Shown here one piece after another: positions 33,671 through 45,651 of a stretch of 64,000 nt of DNA. Numbering within the stretch: position 1 is the stretch's first letter; each line of letters begins with the position of its first letter. A program made the translations under genes and the position numbers. The DNA is taken from positions 310,001-374,000 of the forward strand of contig MCGT01000011.1 in assembly GCA_002104935.1 (NCBI GenBank). The letters are read 5' to 3'. The stretch comes from Hesseltinella vesiculosa. Taxonomy: Eukaryota > Mucoromycota > Mucoromycetes > Mucorales > Cunninghamellaceae. The notes under the pieces are model-generated. The model searched no databases, was not told the origin of the DNA, and saw only the letters and a program-made list of their open reading frames with translations.

Positions 33671-35623
33671 TTATTCGAGAAGCTTTGCCCAGCCGTAACT
33701 TCGCTCAATGGCAGCGTTCCATAGTTTGAGTTTCAACGCACGATCTGGGAAGACATGCACAGGAAAAAAAAAAAAAGAAAGACGGTCAGGCCATGGACAT
33801 TCCAAGTCGGGGTTCTTTTTTACCATGATCATTGAGCGTTGATGAAAAGACATCCATGAGGGTGTTTTCTTCAAGGTCCCGGATTTCGTCGGTAGACGAC
33901 CAGACGCCGACGGCCAGGCCGGCTGCAAAGGCCACGCCAAGGCCGGTGGTTTCGCGCATCTTGGGGCGTTCGACGGGAATGCCAAGGAGATCGGCTTGGA
34001 TCTGCATGCACGTGTCGGAGCTGGACAGACCACCGTCGACACGCAGGGTCTTGAGCTGGATATGACTATCGTCCTTCATGGCACTGATGATGCCGTGGGT
34101 GGCAAAGCACACAGATTCCAAGGTGGCTCGTGCGATATGACATCGGTTGCTGAATTGTGTCAAACCCACCAACGTGCCTCGGGCATCATCCCGCCAGTAT
34201 GGGGCAAACAGACCGGAGAATGCTGGAACAAATACAACACCGCCTGTGTCCTCGACTACAAAAAAAAGAAGAAGAAGAGGGGGTGAGTGGCCTCTCCTGT
34301 GTATGTCACTTGCACATCGCTGGCCCCTTTTTTTTTTTTACCTTGGTTCGCCAGGTCATCCATGTCGGTTGGTTTGGAGATGATGCCGAGATTGTGTTGT
34401 AGCCACCGCACAGCAGCGCCAGCCACTCCGGTCGATCCCTCGAGGCCATAGACGGTGGGCTGATTACCAAATTTGTACACGGGTGTGGCAAGAAGGCCAT
34501 TGTTGGAGTGGACGGCTGTTTCGCCGACGTTCATGACCAAGAATGCGCCAGTGCCGTAGGTATTTTTAGCTTCGCCAGGTTCAAAGCATCGCTGGCCGAC
34601 AAGGGCAGCTTGTTGATCACCCAGACAGCCTGCAAGAGGCAAGCCTTCCATCGGACCCCAGCGCACCTTCCCATAGATCTCGGATGACGAAACAATGGCT
34701 GGTAAGATGCTGCGAGGGACGCCAAAAAACCTACAAAAGAAACAGGTGTGACAGGTCGGCCGTGGTATGTCCGTCGAGGTTTTACTCTAGCAGCTGATCA
34801 TCCCACTGGCAGGTTTGCAGATTCATCAGCATCGTCCGACTCGCGTTGGTAACATCGGTAATATGCAATCCTCCTTGAATTCCTCCAGTCAAGTTCTGAA
34901 AAATAAAAGGCGGGTGAGAGCGATGGCAAACAAAAACATCCGGTTTACCCAGAGCAGCCAAGTGTCGACGGTACCAAACGCGGCTCGATCTTGATCGATG
35001 GCTTCCTTGACTTTGGGTACGTTTTCAATGAGCCAATTGAGTTTGAGGGCGGAGAAGTAGTTATGGATAGGTAGACCACATAATTTTTCAATATGACCGC
35101 CATTGTCGCGTGTCTTCAAGCGCTCCACAATTCGATCGGTCCTTGTGTCCCCCCACACAATGGCGTTGTACAATGGTTCGCCTGTTTTTCGGTCCCACAC
35201 CAGCGTTGTTTCTCGTTGATTGGTAATGCCAATGCCTTGAAATCAAAGGATCATGATCATCCGATGGCCAAGCAGAAAAAAAAAAAACAGTTGTGAGATG
35301 GGTAGTTGGATTAAAGGTCACTTACCTTTGATGTGTTCAAACGTGCGGCCCATCATACCAAACTTGCGCAATGCTTCATCCGCACATCGAATCACGGTAT
35401 CTAATAAATCATAAGGATCATGTTCAAGCCAGCTAGACAATGAAAGCGAGTCTTAGTATCGGTTTTAAAGAAACCCTGCAAAGTGTCTTGGGTACCCGGG
35501 GCAAGGCGTTTTCTGCGGAAATTCTAATTGGTGAGAGGTGACCAGCCGGCCTTTATCATTAAAAAGAAGAAACCGTGTAGATGTGGTGCCTTGATCAATA
35601 GCACCAATGTAGGTATTGGGCAT
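33671..35623 (-). CDS. GUT1: Glycerol kinase (FGGY family)
   Basis: Seven exons: 35623-35496, 35432-35326, 35235-34949, 34895-34786, 34730-34342, 34255-33824 and 33744-33671, giving 508 residues. Diagnostic motifs: the N-terminal phosphate-binding loop [14 protein letters not shown], the [13 protein letters not shown] strand, [48 protein letters not shown], and the signature [15 protein letters not shown] with a later [10 protein letters not shown]. Family knowledge: it phosphorylates glycerol to sn-glycerol 3-phosphate with ATP in the cytosol. One variation: the usual DVTNASRT reading is complete, so activity is expected. The [10 protein letters not shown] exon is short (110 bases). The C-terminal [11 protein letters not shown] matches the family end. 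Confidence 0.96.
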
Positions 35624-37006
35624 CGTTTGGAAGCAATGGTCGATTGGAGAGGAAAGGTGGGACGTTACGGAACGGAAAAAAAAAATTTACAAATTCGGGG
35701 TGCGTCGGTACTTTTTTTTTTTTTTATTCAGCAGGGGGCCCAAACCGTCCATATCGAGTAAACTCAAAGCTTTCTATGTTCAAATGGCATGGACAGAAGC
35801 CTTGTTTGAATCATCAAGATGAGCTGCTGTCGCTTTTGCTTCTTAGTTTTGTTATAAAAGCAATAACGTCATCACGACTCGGATCCGTTTTCCTATTTTT
35901 TCCTAACAGGGTCTGGCTCATCCCTGAAATGGCATGCGTCACGGGATTGTGCGATGATGGTGGAGATGATTGCTGATTGAAGTGACGATAGCAACCGTTG
36001 AGATGACACAAAAGATGGGAATAATTCAAGGTTACCTTGGTTTTTATTCGATTGGGCAAGTGTCCGCGTGGCGGCATAAATGAAATGAAAAAAAAAAAAA
36101 AAAAAAAAAAGGCGACGAGCGCTATGACCCTCCGCCCGAGGACATGAGCAAGATCTGCTCCGTTGACCGGCTCAAACATAAACTTTACTGTCAAATAGAG
36201 ATGGATGATCACCAGCTGTCCTATGAAGAGAAGACAGCGGCGAGGACCCCCAACATGCTTTGTGATGGACAGACTTCTTTGGCTGCCGATCAAATAAAAG
36301 CGCCGGTTTGTTCAGCCATCGACGTTGACAAGGACCACTGGTCAGATCAAAGGTCGGGAAAGAGACAGGAAAGACGGGGTCAACAAGTGACGGGAAAACG
36401 TTAACCAAAGAGGACTGGACCGAGGTCGGATCACATAACCTTATCAAAGAAAAAAAAAAATCACCCATCATCAAGGAAAAAAAGAAAATTTGCCAGGTGT
36501 CAAGGATGTTGGCCAAAAAAGGACAAAAGCCGCATTGCGACCTAAATTTGGTCTCCTCTTTCCTATTTCTTTTTCTTTGTTGTACGATGGAACATTTTGA
36601 GCAATTGAGCAATTAAAAAAAAAAGAAGTGGTGGAAGCAAAGGGTGTATGAAAAAAAAAATGGTGAGAGGATGCAAGCGCATGCATGATGCCTTGATTTA
36701 ACAAAAAAAAAAAAGGGTCATCCCATGTGTCTTTTTGACTGGCCAATCATATTATGCTTTTTTTATTGTCTAGGAAATGTGACACAATGAAGAATGAAAA
36801 AAAAGGGGGGGCATGAAATTCTATAGATCTATTGAATGGAAGGGTATTTACAAACATAAAGGAAAAAAAATATGGAAGCATGCAAAATCATAGGATACGA
36901 TGAGAGAAAGGTGTGGGGGGGGGGAATAAGACTTTTAGGAGCCGAAGCCTTCTGGACTGGTAGGAGAGAAAAAAAGAAGGGAAGGGAGAGGTCAAAATAA
37001 AAAGAC
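35624..37006. other. Intergenic stretch, no gene seen
   Basis: About 1.4 kb with A/T homopolymers, including a run of A at about 36088-36110 and short G runs. Frames on both strands are short and lack coding bias. It includes the glycerol kinase promoter (right of 35623). Confidence 0.45.
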
Positions 37007-38047
37007 TTAGATAAAAGTGGTTGGGGTGTTGGAAAGCCAGTCCAAAGATGAAGAATCCCAGTAAAAGACAGGCGTTTCTTTTTGCGAGTAGGCAGACAGG
37101 GTGGCGGAGCAGGGTTGCTGATAAATCGGTTGTGACAAATCATCGTGGCAAGGCACCGGCTCCAGTGCACAGGTGGGGTCATTTGGTAACCACCAGGAGG
37201 TAGCAGTGGCGACGGATGAGCACGAAGGCGACAGGGAAGTGTAGCCGGGGGTGGTATCAAACGTCAGACTGGAAGCGGGCTCGGTCAGGTTGACAGGAAG
37301 GACCTCTTCGACCGAGAAGACATGCTGGTGGGTATCGAGAGGCAGGGTCATGGTCATGGACACAGGTGAGGTTTCGGAGGAGATGGATGACACAAGACTG
37401 GGCGAGTAAAAGCAATCCTCTTGGAAAAAGGTGGAGGTGGGTAGCGCGGAGATGGGGGGAGGGGTGACTGGGGATTGCAGATCAACAGGAGCCGATGTCA
37501 ACAGAGTAGGACGCCACATCATTTCTTGTGATGACACTGTTGGCTGGCCAATGGTCGAGGGCATCATGATGGTCGTCACTGGCTTAGCATTTTTTGCCTT
37601 TCGAGGTGTTTGGTCAACTGCAAAGGGACAAGGATGAGTTATTTTTTATTTTTATTCTGAAAAAAAAAAGTTTACCTTTTTTTTGGCGCTTCTTGTAAGG
37701 ACCGCGCTTGACCCCCTTTAGGCGTTCTTTGCGGGGAGAATCGACGCAAGTGTCAGCAATGCCAAGTTTAACGCAGCGTTGACAGGCTCGGCCTTCATCG
37801 CATTTCTTGCAAGCCTTTTGGCAGTTGACTAGAAGAAGAAAATGAGCTATGGTATATATATTTGCATGAGTTACTTACTACAGGCATTTTTGACTTGCTT
37901 GCGCTTGCGTCTGGGTTCTCGTTTTTGATCAACAGATTTAGGCATAGGTGAGGACACAGGCATATCGAGAGGTTGGGTATAGACAGGGCTCTCTTGCATG
38001 TAGTTGGTAAGATTAGGTAGTAAAAAAGGCGTTTGGTGGTTCATCAT
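37007..38047 (-). CDS. Zn(2)Cys(6) fungal transcription factor
   Basis: Three exons: 38047-37879, 37828-37676 and 37617-37007, giving 310 residues. The binuclear zinc cluster spans exons 1-2: Cys56-x2-Cys59-x6-Cys66-x5-Cys72-x2-Cys75-x8-Cys84, preceded by a basic stretch (REPRRKRKQVK) and followed by a basic KERLKGVKRGPYKKR. The cluster is unusually central in a small protein; the remaining 200 residues are Ser/Thr/Pro rich with no fungal_trans domain, a likely activation region. The KACKKCDEGRACQRC core with a GIADTC step resembles the ERT1/AcuK-type group that controls gluconeogenic genes, but I cannot make that assignment firmly. A TATA box is at 38132. Confidence 0.9.
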
Positions 38048-40643
38048 AATTTTTTTAAGCGTAAGGGAATAAAGAAAGGAATCTCTATTGACAACAAAGC
38101 AAGAAAAAAAAAAAAGGTCGAAGGGGGGTAGTATTTATATAAAAATACGAAATCTATTTTGGGCAGCGAGACAATTGATTGGCTGGTGTGTGTTCCTGCC
38201 TGCCGGAATTTGTTCCAAATGGAGCAAATGATCAGTGTAGGATGTGTGGTCTGGTTAATTTTTTTTCCCACATGATTTTTTTTTTTTGTTTTTAAGCAAG
38301 AAACGTTTAACCAAGTGAAAATCACAGTGGATATTTTTTTTTTTACCCCTTTCTTTCAAAAAGATTGTCATTGCTCCCTTGATCAATTTTTGCAGCTTTT
38401 TTTTTACCTTTCATCGGCCGCCAAGAGAGAAAATAGGGGGGGGTTTCAAAAAATAAAAAGCGGGGAAGGCGTGCGTCGTTCGAATAGCAGGAAATGGTAA
38501 GAACCCGATGGTGCGCAAAAACGATATACTAGAATTAGACTTTAGCGAAAGCCCCGGGAGATTCCAATTGTCAAAATACCCTTGTGAGTGACACAGTAAG
38601 GTAAAACCATCATAATTATCCACTGGTCCAATTTCCTATATCGGGTTGGGAAAGAACTGGATTCAATTCAATTTTTTTAGACCCTCCATGGTCGATAGCT
38701 TGTTTTGGTTGACCTTTTTACTTTTTATAACCATCGTTGCACATAAAATCTTTGCCACGTTTTTCAGTCTGTTCATTTACCGCATTTCTACCTTTTCCTT
38801 CCTCTCCCCCCTCCGTCCACGTTGACTTCAATGTTTGACAAAAGGGCCAATTAACCTACACCCCCAAAGATCAGCACCCAATAGATCTCCCAAGATCCAT
38901 CTTGGGCCGTTGTTTTCATATGGGATTCCCTTTGTCTCTGTCTCTTAATAAGGGTATCTTTTTTTTTTTTGCCTCCTTTTTTTATTTTATACTTAGTCAT
39001 CACGACCCTTCAAGTGATCGTATGGTCGACAAATTCAGGGAAAATATAGAAAAAGGAACATTCCTTTTGCGGCCAATCCTTTAGCCTTTGCACAGCGTGA
39101 CACACAAGTCCAAAAGGAATCGAATAAAAAAACGAGACCAGCCATCCCTTTCATCTCCGAGGTTGTACAAGGACGGCTATTTTTTTCGTCAGCTTGGCAC
39201 ATGTCATTCTTTTTTGACGACACAGACCTTCTCTGATCACCAAATCGAGCCAGCTCTTGACTCATGCTCCAATTAGAATAAACTTTCTTTGACCGTTGGT
39301 CGATCGGTCCTTGCGATTCAAAAGCAAAAAACATAAAAAAACGTGGGCGATGTTGTGGGACATTCGCACGACATGTCAATTAGCCATGCTTTTGCGTTAG
39401 CATGCATGATCATCTCGATATCGCTTCTCAATCCACGCTTATAGAGACTGTCATAACCGAGGGTTGGGAAACATCTGAATGTCTGTAGGCTGAAAGTAGG
39501 AGCTGCATCTCCATCCACCTTTTTTTTTTTTTTTTTTTTTTTTTTCTCGCCAATGGGTCTGAGTCATCCTATATGCCTTGAACGTCATGATAAACAAAAA
39601 AAAAAAAAAAAAAAACTTTTTTTTGGGGGGGAAAGGAGAGAGTGAAGACAAATGCTTACGTTTTACCATGCGAGCCAAGGTTTTTAATAATTGGCTTTTT
39701 GTGTACCAAGCAACTTGCCATAGTTTCCATTTTTTCCCGCTTTTTTTATTATTATTTTGGGTCATTGTTTCATGAAACCATTGGTCTTGATCTGTGCCAA
39801 GACGTCTTCTCTCTCCTTTTCCTCGGGTCAAGTCTGTATTCTCAAGATACTCTGGCGCTAGAAAAAAAGAGAGATTGGCGTGGAAAGAAAAAATAAAGGA
39901 GAGGTGGGGTAGGTTCCTGAAAAATACGGAGGCTCGTCAAAGAAGTTGTGACCTCACGAAACTATGTTTTCAGTGGATGTAAAATCATATGCTTGGATTC
40001 TTCCCCCATCACTTTTACGTCGGTGTGGAACGAAGGGGGGGGGCGTTTTTTTTTTTTTTTTTTGAGTGCATTGTTGAAAATAGCCTCGAGGGAGCCAAGC
40101 ATGACCATCTTGGGCGGACTGGCAAAAAGATTAACTCCAAAAGCCAATGACGTCGGCCTTGCATCATGCACAACCAAGTAAAAATATGCTCAAACTCCAT
40201 GCATGTCCCCCAAAAAAAAAATAAAAGTATCGGGTATCTTGAAATGATCATCCTTTTGGATTTCAGTACAACCTCTTTCAGCGTCATGGCGATCCGGTGG
40301 ATTATTTTTTATGCTAAAGGATGACAAGTCAAGGATGACAAGGCAATCCAGGAGAAAAAAATTTTTTTTTGATCTGCTAGTTTTTCAATCTCGTACTACG
40401 TTGATGTCCCTTTTCCATTGAATGACCCGATACTTCATCGGTGCCGGAGGTCGAGGCGGCCGAAAAGTGATACAAAAAGGGAAAGTTTTTATTTGAGGTC
40501 AAGAGTAAGAAAGGAAAGGAAAGGGGATAACTAGATACAGATTCACTGGAAGGTGATGAACAAAGTACAAATGGGAGATGGATAATCAATATCCGGGGAA
40601 CAAAGAGAAACAAGGCATCAGGAAAAGGGAGGCAAACGACTTT
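38048..40643. other. Long intergenic stretch, no gene seen
   Basis: About 2.6 kb of AT-rich DNA with long T and A runs (for example 39521-39545 and 39596-39615). A perfect 8-base-arm palindrome lies at 38889-38906 (CCCAAGAT, CC, ATCTTGGG). Frames on both strands lack coding character or splice support. Confidence 0.45.
38132..38141 (-). promoter_or_regulatory. TATA box of the Zn2Cys6 gene
   Basis: TATATAAATA on the minus strand, 85 bases before the first ATG at 38047. Confidence 0.55.
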
Positions 40644-41524
40644 TTAATTCCAGACCCAAGTGATATGAATACGACCAGTTGCAAGGTCAGCAATCTTGGC
40701 AAAGGCAGCAGGGGACAGATCCAAAGAACCCTTCAGGCATGGAGGACAGGTATCGACCTAATTCATTGTCAAAAGAATTACCAAAAAGAAGCATGAGTTT
40801 TTTTTTTTGCTGGGCACAGAAAAATAAAATTGAAAGGGCGACTTACAATCTTGACACGAACAGAGCCTTTGGGGCCCTTGACAAGAGCATAACGACCACA
40901 GTTGGGATTTTTGTTAGGGTTGGGGACTTGACCCATTTGAGGAGCATTCTAAAGAAAATGGAGATGAGCACCCGGAAGGATTTTGCGATTTGGGTTGCTA
41001 TTAGGGTCGTACCAAGGCTGCAATCAATTGAGTGTCCTTGCTGGTGATACCACTGGAAAGAGTAGAAAAAAAAAAAAGAGGGACAATGAGCAAAAAAAAA
41101 AAGAAAACGAGCTGATAAGGAAACATTACCAAGATCCGAGGCCAGTGTTATACCAGGTACCATCGCCACTGAACTTGGAAGAAGACTTTTTGGAAGACTT
41201 TTTGGAAGACTTTTTGGAAGACTTTTTGGAAGACTTCTTGTGGGATTTCTTGTGGTGATGCTTGCCACGAGCTTCCAAGACAGGCTTTGTGGGCTGATCA
41301 CCAGGTAACTGGACCCAGTTTTCTTGCACAACAGGGTGGTTATCGCCTGGCAATTGGACCCAGCGCTTTTCAAGGGGGTGGGCGTCTCCGGGAAGTTGGA
41401 CCCAGTTCTGGTTGATGGTGGCATAGCCTTCATGGACTTCATCGACAGGAACAGCTTGGCTAAAGTCGACAGAGGCGAGCATCATGACAAGGCTGCTGAG
41501 AGTGACAACGGACAATCGTAACAT
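40644..41524 (-). CDS. Secreted double-psi beta-barrel protein with three WVQLPGD repeats
   Basis: Four exons: 41524-41130, 41052-41013, 40948-40847 and 40757-40644, giving 216 residues. Residues 1-24 are a signal peptide (MLRLSVVTLSSLVMMLASVD, cleavage near SQA). Residues 41-47, 55-61 and 70-76 are identical WVQLPGD repeats, two of them separated by LEKR, a Kex2-type dibasic site. Residues 92-116 are a lysine/serine tract of KKSS units. From 117 a DPBB/RlpA-like domain follows: GDGTWYNTGLGSCG, TSKDTQLIAAL, NPNCGRYALVK, VRVKIVDTCPPC and the closing helix ITWVWN. Family knowledge: such domains occur in barwin, expansin-like and plant-associated fungal proteins, without needing enzyme activity. 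The N-terminal repeats are not part of the known domain. Confidence 0.88.
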
Positions 41525-42024
41525 GGCGGATGAGGCGGGTGCGATCAATTCAAAAATAAAGAATGGACAGGGGGGGTAACGAAAAATGAATCGTACTGGG
41601 GTGAAGATAAATACAATAAAGAGAAAAAGTCCTTAGGGATTTATTTCAATGGTGATGTAAAAGATAAGAAAAGAAAAAGAGAAAAATGGAAAAAAAGGAA
41701 AGGTTCGAGCTCACTCATTATATGAAAAAGCCCAAAAGGAACGTTCCTGGGCGACAACAAAAAAAACTGAGTAGCAATTAGGCGCTCATTAAAAAAATTC
41801 CGCCACTTTTGTTCACCTTTTTCCCGGTGGTGTTCATAGAAAAAGGAGGCATGGGCCTCGTTACTGTCTTTTTTTCTTTTGCCTCTAAAATAAGGCAAAC
41901 GAGCCAATTAACCAATGGGTCAAAAAGAAAAGTGAGCACAACAAGCCATTCCTGGCCAATGTTACACGAATAAACTCATCCTGTATTGGCTGCATTTTTT
42001 CATGTAAAAAAAGGAGAGTTTCTT
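41525..42024. other. Short intergenic gap
   Basis: About 500 bases between two minus-strand genes; AT-rich, with the promoter of the DPBB gene at its left end. No gene or clear motif found. Confidence 0.45.
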
Positions 42025-45000
42025 TTATTCAACAAGGGAGGGTTTGTAATTGAAAAGCTGTTGTCCAATTTTATAATGATCATCTCGCACGGAACTGAGC
42101 CAGCCAAGGTATTTTGCATGGACAGCTTGACAACCTATCAGCATCACGGATGACAACAGAACCAAGGCATGGATTTGGCTCGTCACATTTGTTTGGGTAT
42201 CTAAAAACAAACAAACAAATGAGGTGCCCTGATCCAAAAAACATAAAAAAAAAAAAAAAACCATCGCGCCATGGTTTTGACGTGTGCGTGTGCAAGCTGA
42301 TGAACCACTTTTTTTCCGCGCCCCCCTATTTTTCTTGGCCTCCCTCTCTTACCTAATGCCAAGTGGGCGCACCGAGTCCATGTTTCAGGTAAAAGGCAAA
42401 GCGCCACCATCAACCTTGAGGAGGGCGATGACGTGACCCAAGTCCAAGAAGACAGCATGGCTCCTTTGGGAACCGTCTTGCGCCAAGCATGACAGCCACA
42501 CACCAACAACACCATGCCGAGGCTGACCAAGCCAACGGCCCAATGCATTCCAGCGTGGGGATTGGCTTTGCACGTGTTGGGAACAAGCTCCTGCAGCAAA
42601 CCCATCCATGAATTCAGCACGTAACCTACTATCAATGGCATGAGAATACCATTGACGCAAGTCAAATGGACCAGTCTAGGCACCTTATAAAACAAGGACA
42701 TTTTAGCACGCTTTTTTTTTTCCCGAGCTCGTGCCCATTTTTTGTTACCTTGGCCAGCCAAAGTTTCCAGAATCCAGCCTTGTTGGCCAATGAAATGGAG
42801 AAGGATCCAGACACTGCAGGTGGGAACCAGACCACAGCCAACCATGTCCAATAGAGACAATATATCCCCATGGCCCATTTCTGCAAGTCATCACGCATCA
42901 TCCACCCTGCATTTGGTAACCACCGATGATCAACCACTGCTCGACCCAGATGTACTAAAAATAAAGAGATGAAATGTTAAGAAGGGGCTAACTTGAGCCG
43001 ATTCAGCAGCTTACTGGGCATCCAAATGGCCAAGCATATCACGCTTGTCATTAGGATCCATAAAGTGGACAAGAATGCCAGGATCTATTGCAATGCATCA
43101 TCAGTCATCTTGGTGGGCACGTCGGTCAGCCACTTACTCTGAGAGAAAAATGGCCGGGCATATAAACAAGCGTGCCTGTCTTGGACACGTCGGAGTGCAG
43201 CGGATCGTGCTGGGATCCAAAGGCATGGCTGTCGGACACCCGAGTGAAATAACCGTCGTCGTTTTGGCGATCGTCTCGGTCGGTAGGCTGTTGGCTAGCA
43301 TGGCCAAAGAGAGACGAAGACAGCTGTAGAGAGGAAGCCAGGGACTGCATACAGGAGAACAGTGGAGAGACCAGACGACCGGGCCACCAAGACGTCATGA
43401 CCAACAGCATGCCACCATGCAAAGCGACGAGGGTCAAGGGAGGTGGACTGGTAAAATAGATGAGCTGATAAGGTGGAAAAAAAAATAAGGATAACCTACC
43501 TAAAGTTGAAGTCCAATTGCAAATGGGCAATATCCTTCAGGACAGTGACAACGGCCCCCACGCCAAACACGAGCAGACCAAGGTGGACAAGTGCGCTGAG
43601 AAGAAGTTTTTGACAGAGCAAAGGCAGAGGCTGGGACAGAATGTCCCGCACAGGATGGCGTTGGGGATCATGAAGGAAGCCCAACACACCAGGACGAAGG
43701 AGGGAGCTGAGTGAGCTTAGGATGTGAGAAAGAGCCGTCATCCATGTCAGACCGAGGCCCCAGTGGGCAACACGATCGGGCCAGCCGGGGGGGAAGCTGC
43801 TGGTCGACAGGTAAGGTTGAGCCACCCAGTGGAAGCCATAGCCATAGAGACCAGGAAGAACAATCGAGTCAAAGACGACGAGTAAAAAGACAAGGGCATG
43901 GGTGACATGTTGATGTAGCCATCGCTGGAGTGATGTGGCGGCGGACTCGTCGACTTCGTGATGTTGAAAGGAAGCCTGGTGTGGGGAAGGAGGGTCTTGG
44001 CGAGTGAGCTCCTGTGGCTGGAGGCAGGGCAGATGTGTATACAAGAACCACAGGCAGAGGCATAAACAGTAACCGGCGAAAAGACAGGCAGCCTTGTTGA
44101 GTGGCTGTTGATCCAACACCAAGCGATGCCAGCGATCGGTCACAAGACCCAGCCATCGTTGCACCAGGTCATGTTGTTGGCGCCATCCAAACGATGACTG
44201 GATGAGAGACGCTGGCGAAATTTGCTGGGGAAGCAATGGATCAGAAGGGAAAAAAAAAAATAGGAGGTGGGTTAGGGTGCATTTTTTAACATTCTGTTGC
44301 TTTCTTTTTCGGTGGACCTACCATCCAGGACCATTGACCAAACGCCAAAGGGAGAGAGCTGGCCAAGCCAAGCGGACAAAACGCCAGGGTGCAAAACAGG
44401 ATGGCGTTTTGAACAATGATCCAGGGGCTTCCAGTCCAGCCAATGGCTTTGCAGAGGCCCTGCCAAGGGTCGTGATGGCGAGCAGGCAAGGGTTGCGACA
44501 AGGGCAAGAGCATCAAATGACCATAGGCAAGCTCGGGACTGGCAGGTTGATCCACGCGGTGAGATATACCAAATCCGGTGAGATCAGGTGCATGTTGGGG
44601 TGGCGTTTTTCTGGGGAGAGTTTTGACGGGTTTTTTCATGAGGGAATGCATGGTGGTCTGGACGAGATGGTCGTCGTCGTCGCTGTCGTCGTCGAACGGT
44701 GTGTTGTGGTCAACAGTGGAGGTGGAGGTGGAGGGGGTGGGCAGACTGGAGGTGGGTGGATGGTTTGTGTGACAGCCGGACACGGTCGTTGGCTCCAAGT
44801 TGGGTATGATCGGCACATCGATGTTGTGGGTGTGATGGTTGTACAAGTTTTCATGTTGATCACTATTTTGTTGTTGACCGCGCGAAGGTTCGGGTAGATG
44901 TTGACTCACCCAATGTTTGAATAAAACAACCGCCAAGATCAACGAAAACGCCGTGGCGAGAATACAGTGTCCCTTGATGCATTCCACCGTCCATTGCCTT

Positions 45001-45651
45001 TACAAAAATCAAAAAATAGGAGGATTAGGCCAGGTTCTTTTTTTGGGAGCAACCAATGAGATGCTTACCAAAAGAGATGATCGTTGTTGTTAACAAGGTG
45101 GGGTGTGGGGTTGAAGAAATGCCAACTATGAAAAATGACCCAAGGCACGGCCAAGAGCCAAACAAACAACACCGAGATCAATCTTAGCCCTTTTGTTACG
45201 ATCGATCGGCACTGTTTCCAGCCTTGATGCAAGATCAGCTGTGTAGGTAAATGGGTAGGCATATCTTCTTGATAGACAGGACCAAACACAAATGGATGGT
45301 TGCAAAGTTCACACAAACTAAAAAATAAAACATCATAAAAAAGCAACAAGGTAAGCTCAGAGGGTGACACAAACGGACGATCGAGTGGGTGGACTTGCCT
45401 TTTTTTACAATGCGACAGCCATTCAAGTAAACTGTAAAAAAAAACATGTCAAGATGCATTTTTGTTATGTTTGAATAAAAGAATGATTTTACCATTCTTG
45501 GTGGATAAAGCGAATACTGCCAGAGCATTTGCAAGGGTGATAAAGAGGTTTTTCAATCGTGGCTCCACTACGACATACACGGCAAACGTCTAAGAAGAAA
45601 GGATGAGACCCTTCTTTTCTTGCTGAGGCTGTTCTTACCTGGATCCGTCAT
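42025..45651 (-). CDS. SSM4: DOA10/SSM4 (MARCH6-type) ER E3 ubiquitin ligase
   Basis: Eleven exons: 45651-45639, 45589-45493, 45431-45399, 45317-45069, 44997-44322, 44224-43500, 43447-43138, 43084-43015, 42954-42749, 42683-42353 and 42200-42025, giving 961 residues. The N-terminus is a RING-CH finger: C7-x2-C10, C24-x-C26, H34-x2-C37, C50-x2-C53, followed by a VYQEDMP step typical of Doa10. Many membrane segments follow, separated by acidic and histidine-rich linkers. The C-terminus (SSVRDDHYKIGQQLFNY) is the conserved tail element found in Doa10 and MARCH6. Family knowledge: it ubiquitinates misfolded ER and soluble degron proteins in ERAD. It is shorter than yeast Doa10 (about 1,300). The third intron is GC-AG. 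Exon 10's 3' end is least certain. Confidence 0.88.
45318..45398 (-). other. Probable GC-AG intron in DOA10
   Basis: The donor reads AG|GCAAGT and the acceptor TTTTTTAG; length 81 bases, a multiple of three with no stop. Splicing restores the RING-CH spacing (12 residues between Cys37 and Cys50). Retention would insert 27 residues between them. Confidence 0.7.

Noticed and set aside
38889..38906. Perfect palindrome CCCAAGAT-CC-ATCTTGGG
   Set aside because: Real, but short and isolated far from any gene, without a T-run or regulatory context.
43447..43500. DOA10 acceptor at TTATCAG
   Set aside because: Using it leads to a stop after ten codons; the next acceptor (TTTTACCAG) keeps the membrane frame.
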